From Amycolatopsis sp. (lineage in GTDB: Bacteria; Actinomycetota; Actinomycetes; Mycobacteriales; Pseudonocardiaceae), in assembly GCF_025464955.1 (NCBI RefSeq), contig NZ_JAODNM010000076.1:1-64000 (forward strand): a stretch of 64,000 nucleotides of DNA, in the 5' to 3' direction. The position numbers were made by a program, and so were the translations under genes. Each line of letters opens with the position of its first letter. The first letter of the stretch is position 1. The notes under the pieces were generated by a model. It saw nothing but the letters and a program-made list of their open reading frames with translations. It had not been told where the DNA came from and did not search any database. Positions 61,315-64,000 of this stretch are shown in pieces.

Positions 61315-61944
61315 GTGACTGTTGGTCGGCGTCGCGGCGAGGAGTTGGAGCACGCGCTGCTGACGGCCGCGTGGGCGGAGCTGCTTGAGGTCGGCTACCC
61401 GAAACTGACCATGGACAATGTCGCCGTCCGCGCCGGCACCAGCAAACCGGTGATCTACCGCCGCTGGCCGACCAAGGCCAAGTTGGTGCTCGCCGCGCTC
61501 GCGCACTACGTACCGCTGCAGGAGTCCGACATCGACACCGGGTCGCTGCGCGGCGACCTGCTCGAACTCGTCGGCCGCGGCATCGAGCGGTTCCGCCGGG
61601 TGCCCGGCGACACGCTGCCCGGCCTGATCACCGATACGTTCCGCGAACCCGACGTGTTCGAGGATCTGCGACGCCGCTTCGCCCAGGACGAGACCCCCGA
61701 GCTGATCCGACCGTTGCTCACCCGGGCCGTCGAGCGCGGCGAGCTGCGGACAGACCGGTGCAGCGACCGGATCCTGCGCGTCCCCTTCGACCTGGTCCGC
61801 AGCGAAACCGTGCTCTATGGCATGACGATCGACGACGCCGCCCTCACCGAGATCGTCGACGACATCGTCCTCCCCTTGTTCAGACTCCACTGTGGAACGC
61901 CGGCGAATCACACAGCTCCAATCGCTCCCGCGACGGGACGGTGA
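61315..61944 (+). CDS. TetR-family regulator
   Basis: The 209-residue protein starts at a GTG and has the helix-turn-helix WAELLEVGYPKLTMDNVAVRAGTSKPVIYRRWPTK (outline) and a TetR_C_16-like helical domain (LLTRAVERGELRTDRCSDRI region). It is divergent from the P450 gene and probably represses it. Confidence 0.9.
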   Translation: MTVGRRRGEELEHALLTAAWAELLEVGYPKLTMDNVAVRAGTSKPVIYRRWPTKAKLVLAALAHYVPLQESDIDTGSLRGDLLELVGRGIERFRRVPGDTLPGLITDTFREPDVFEDLRRRFAQDETPELIRPLLTRAVERGELRTDRCSDRILRVPFDLVRSETVLYGMTIDDAALTEIVDDIVLPLFRLHCGTPANHTAPIAPATGR

Positions 61945-62163
61945 CCTGCACGGCCCGATCGTGTCGTCGGTCGCCATGAAGACGCTGCGCAGGATCCTGC
62001 TCTCGCCGCTGTCCGGATCGACGGCGACGCGGAACCGACCTGTGGGCGGCACGCCTGTCCCGATGAACGGTTCCGTTCCGGTACAAAGGCTTGGGCGCAC
62101 GGCCGAGCGGGGAGTTAACTGGGGCGACCAGATGAGTCACGACACGACGAAGTGGGTGCACTT

Positions 62164-62571
62164 ATGGCTGCCGGTACCAAAGAGGACCCCTGGGTGCTCA
62201 CCACCGCGCCCGGTTCGTCGCAGTACACGATGTATCGCGACGAACAGGCAGAGCCGCCGGCCTTGGTCTGCCAAGTCGGCTCCACCACGCTCAAATACCG
62301 CCTCCGGGCCATCGATGATCTGCAAGGATGGCTGAACGCCCAAGACGACTGGGTCCTGCTCGGCGCGGCTGACGAGAAGAAACCCGCGGCCGAGGGCACG
62401 GTCGAAGCCTGGGGCCGGTCCCCGGACAACCCGGTCGGCGGCTGGTACGGCCTGCGCAACGGCTACCGCGGCCGGTTCGGGATGTATCTGCCGCCCCTGC
62501 TGGAAGCGCTCGGTCTGGTCGAGTTGACTCACGACGCCCGGAACAACCGGATGCGGGCTCTGAGAAACTAG
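62164..62571 (+). CDS. Conserved protein of unknown function (DUF6855-like)
   Basis: The 135-residue soluble protein reads KEDPWVLTTAPGSSQYTMYR, VCQVGSTTLKYRLRAIDDL and GWYGLRNGYRGRFGMYLPPL, ending HDARNNRMRALRN. I recall this as a small conserved actinobacterial family without known function. The ATG at 62164 is preferred to the start at 62152. The 291 bases between it and the next gene hold nothing recognised. Confidence 0.7.
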   Translation: MAAGTKEDPWVLTTAPGSSQYTMYRDEQAEPPALVCQVGSTTLKYRLRAIDDLQGWLNAQDDWVLLGAADEKKPAAEGTVEAWGRSPDNPVGGWYGLRNGYRGRFGMYLPPLLEALGLVELTHDARNNRMRALRN

Positions 62572-62862
62572 GACACCCCACAAAAGCGCAAAAGTGCGAA
62601 GCCGGTGACCGCAACTCGACGGCGAGTTGCCACGGAACGGGTCCATTCGAGCACCCACAGACGCGAGCCGAGCGCGGGCAGAGACCGAACCGGAACGCCA
62701 CCGCCGCTACCTGGGTGACAGAGCGTGCAGTCGCTTGTTGTCCGGCCCACCGACGCCTAGCGTCTAGGTCGGCCCCAGACCCCGGCACGGAGGCCGACTG
62801 TTCCCAAAACCGGCGGAACAGAGTCAGGGGTTCGCCGTGCGAAGACGTCATCGGCGGCGCCG

Positions 62863-63441
62863 ATGATCGTGGTAGAAGATGAACTGCTGGCCTCGGCAAT
62901 GACGGGCGACCGTTTCGCGATGCAGTCGCTCCTGGGAATGCTGCGCCCCGTCGTGACGCGGTACTGCCGCAGCCGCCTGGGCGCCCAGTTCCGGCGTGAC
63001 AGCGACGCCGACGACTGCGCGCAGGAGATCCTGCTCGGGGTGCTCGTCGCGCTGCCGCGCTACCGGTACGGCACGGACAAGTTCCTGGCCTTCGTCTACG
63101 GGATCGCCGCGCACAAGGTGGTCGACGCGCGACGCCGTTATGTCCGCGACGTCAGCTCACCGGTCGCGGAATTCCTCACCACGCCCGCCACCCTGATTGA
63201 GACCGATCACTACGTCGAGGACTTCGAACGACGGCAGCGCCTGGACGGCCTTCTCGACAGGTTGCCTGCCCGGCAACGGGAGATCGTGATCCTGCGGGTG
63301 GTGCTGGGGCTGTCCGCGCAGGAAACCGCCGACACACTCGGCATGGCCAGCGCCGGCGCCGTCCGGGTCGGACAGCATCGAGCCCTCGCCACCATGCGAG
63401 GACTGCTCGCCGACGCCGTGGACAACGAACCGTCCCTCTGA
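62863..63441 (+). CDS. SigD/ShbA-like ECF sigma factor
   Basis: The 192-residue protein has region 2 (VVTRYCRSRLG, DADDCAQEILLGVLVALPRY, FLAFVYGIAAHKVVDARRR) and region 4 (LPARQREIVILRVVLGLSAQETADTLGMA in outline, then GAVRVGQHRAL). This is the pattern of mycobacterial SigD and Streptomyces ShbA, which are involved in growth-related transcription. No anti-sigma gene follows. The start could also lie at a nearby internal codon. Confidence 0.88.
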   Translation: MIVVEDELLASAMTGDRFAMQSLLGMLRPVVTRYCRSRLGAQFRRDSDADDCAQEILLGVLVALPRYRYGTDKFLAFVYGIAAHKVVDARRRYVRDVSSPVAEFLTTPATLIETDHYVEDFERRQRLDGLLDRLPARQREIVILRVVLGLSAQETADTLGMASAGAVRVGQHRALATMRGLLADAVDNEPSL

Positions 63442-63446
63442 TCCGA

Positions 63447-64000
63447 CTACTCGTCGAAAACGTGTCGGCTCACGAACGGACTGCGGAAGGTACCAGTGGG
63501 GTCCAACCGCTCGGCGAGTGTGCGGAAGGCGGGCATCTCCGGGTACCGCTCGGCCAGCCACGGACCACCGTGGAACAACTTGCCCCAGTGCGGCCGGGCG
63601 CCGAAGGGCGCCAGCCGCTCCTCGATCCGCGGCAGCAACGCCGCGACCGCCTCCGGTTTCGGCTGCCAGGTGAAGTGGATGCAGACCCGGTCGCCACCGT
63701 GGCTGGGGCTCAGCCACAGGTCGTCGCCGGCGACCGTGCGGATCTCCGACACGAACAGCGCCGGGGCCAGCGACTCGCCCATGGCCCGGATCTCCGCCAA
63801 CGCGGCCGCGGCGTCCGCGATCGGCACGAGGTACTCCGACTGGAGCTCCTCACCGACGCTGGGCACGGCGTCCAGCCGGAAATGCGGCAGCCGCTCATGC
63901 CACGGACCGGACACCCCCCACTCGGTGAAGTTGTCGCGTGGCGGCGCCTCCATCGGGATCCCGCCATGGAAGCCGGCCAGCTCGGGCAGGGCCTCACCCG
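63447..64000 (-). CDS. FAD-linked alditol/xylitol oxidase-like protein, C-terminal part
   Basis: This is the last about 184 codons of a gene that enters from the right edge. FHGGIPMEAPPRDNFTEWGV, LQSEYLVPIADAAAALAEIR, CIHFTWQPKPEAV, and PHWGKLFHG with SPFVSRHV at the end match the C-terminal substrate domain of bacterial alditol oxidases (AldO) and L-gulonolactone-oxidase relatives. These covalent flavoenzymes oxidise sugar alcohols with release of hydrogen peroxide. The FAD-binding half is outside the window. Confidence 0.88.
   Translation of the reverse strand, partial: GEALPELAGFHGGIPMEAPPRDNFTEWGVSGPWHERLPHFRLDAVPSVGEELQSEYLVPIADAAAALAEIRAMGESLAPALFVSEIRTVAGDDLWLSPSHGGDRVCIHFTWQPKPEAVAALLPRIEERLAPFGARPHWGKLFHGGPWLAERYPEMPAFRTLAERLDPTGTFRSPFVSRHVFDE

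Noticed and set aside
61315..61944. The TetR gene as part of the downstream DUF6855-like/sigma-factor run
   Set aside because: Gaps of 220 and 290 bases and no shared theme. The divergent P450 with a palindrome is the better partner.

Overview
The window is high-GC actinobacterial DNA. The gene set and style point to the Pseudonocardiales, most like Amycolatopsis, although no rRNA or marker gene fixes the genus. The supporting signs are many TetR, ROK, PaaX and MmyB-type regulators, F420-dependent enzymes, stand-alone P450s, SigC-like and SigD/ShbA-like ECF sigma factors, ATGA/GTGA gene overlaps, and probable leaderless starts a few bases after a TAnnnT box.

Layout. 1-5.7 kb is a secreted polysaccharide-degradation locus: a truncated GH5 cellulase on the minus strand, then GH55 beta-1,3-glucanase, two GH18 chitinases and a GH19 chitinase on the plus strand. 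A DasR-type (dre) palindrome and a CebR-type palindrome lie between the two arms. 5.7-10.1 kb has a methyltransferase, an ABC-F ATPase, a PaaX-type regulator and a crotonase. 10.5-17.3 kb is an alpha-galactoside operon read leftward: ROK repressor, Tat lipoprotein binding protein, two permeases, then a strong hairpin and a GH36 alpha-galactosidase. 17.3-25.2 kb has a PPOX protein, an alanine-racemase homologue without its catalytic residues, a two-component system, a CYP102-like P450 with a TetR, a frameshifted SDR with an MmyB-type regulator, and tRNA-Pro(GGG).

25.7-27.7 kb holds a circularly permuted flavin amine oxidase (Tat lipoprotein) and a TetR gene. The same TGAGAC-N6-GTCTCA-type site lies upstream of both. 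27.9-34.9 kb is a sugar-use island (DeoR, Gfo/Idh, a xylose-type ABC system with a single-domain ATPase, an unusual GH3, TetR), flanked by IS3 transposase remnants in the same orientation. 35.2-38.8 kb is rich in remnants: a deleted SDR, an FtsX/MacB tail and an internally deleted M20 hydrolase. 40.1-43.1 kb is an MFS efflux/SDR operon divergent from its TetR. 43.1-47.6 kb has a LuxR-type regulator divergent from a 1234-residue HTH-nSTAND-TM-double WD40 protein.

50.4-55.3 kb is the most coherent unexplained module: a YcnI-like protein, an anchored exported protein with two near-identical His-containing 42-residue repeats, a SigC-like ECF sigma factor, a DUF5134-like Met/His membrane protein and a PepSY membrane protein. 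I infer a metal (probably copper) handling system. 55.3-64 kb has a YjbR protein, a frameshifted membrane protein, a DMT transporter, a P450-SDR-aldehyde dehydrogenase run divergent from a TetR, a SigD/ShbA-like sigma factor and the 3' end of an alditol-oxidase-like gene.

Several genes carry one- or two-base frameshifts (near 23.77, 50.0 and 56.33 kb). Some may be sequencing errors rather than decay. Promoters and operators were read by eye and are predictions.
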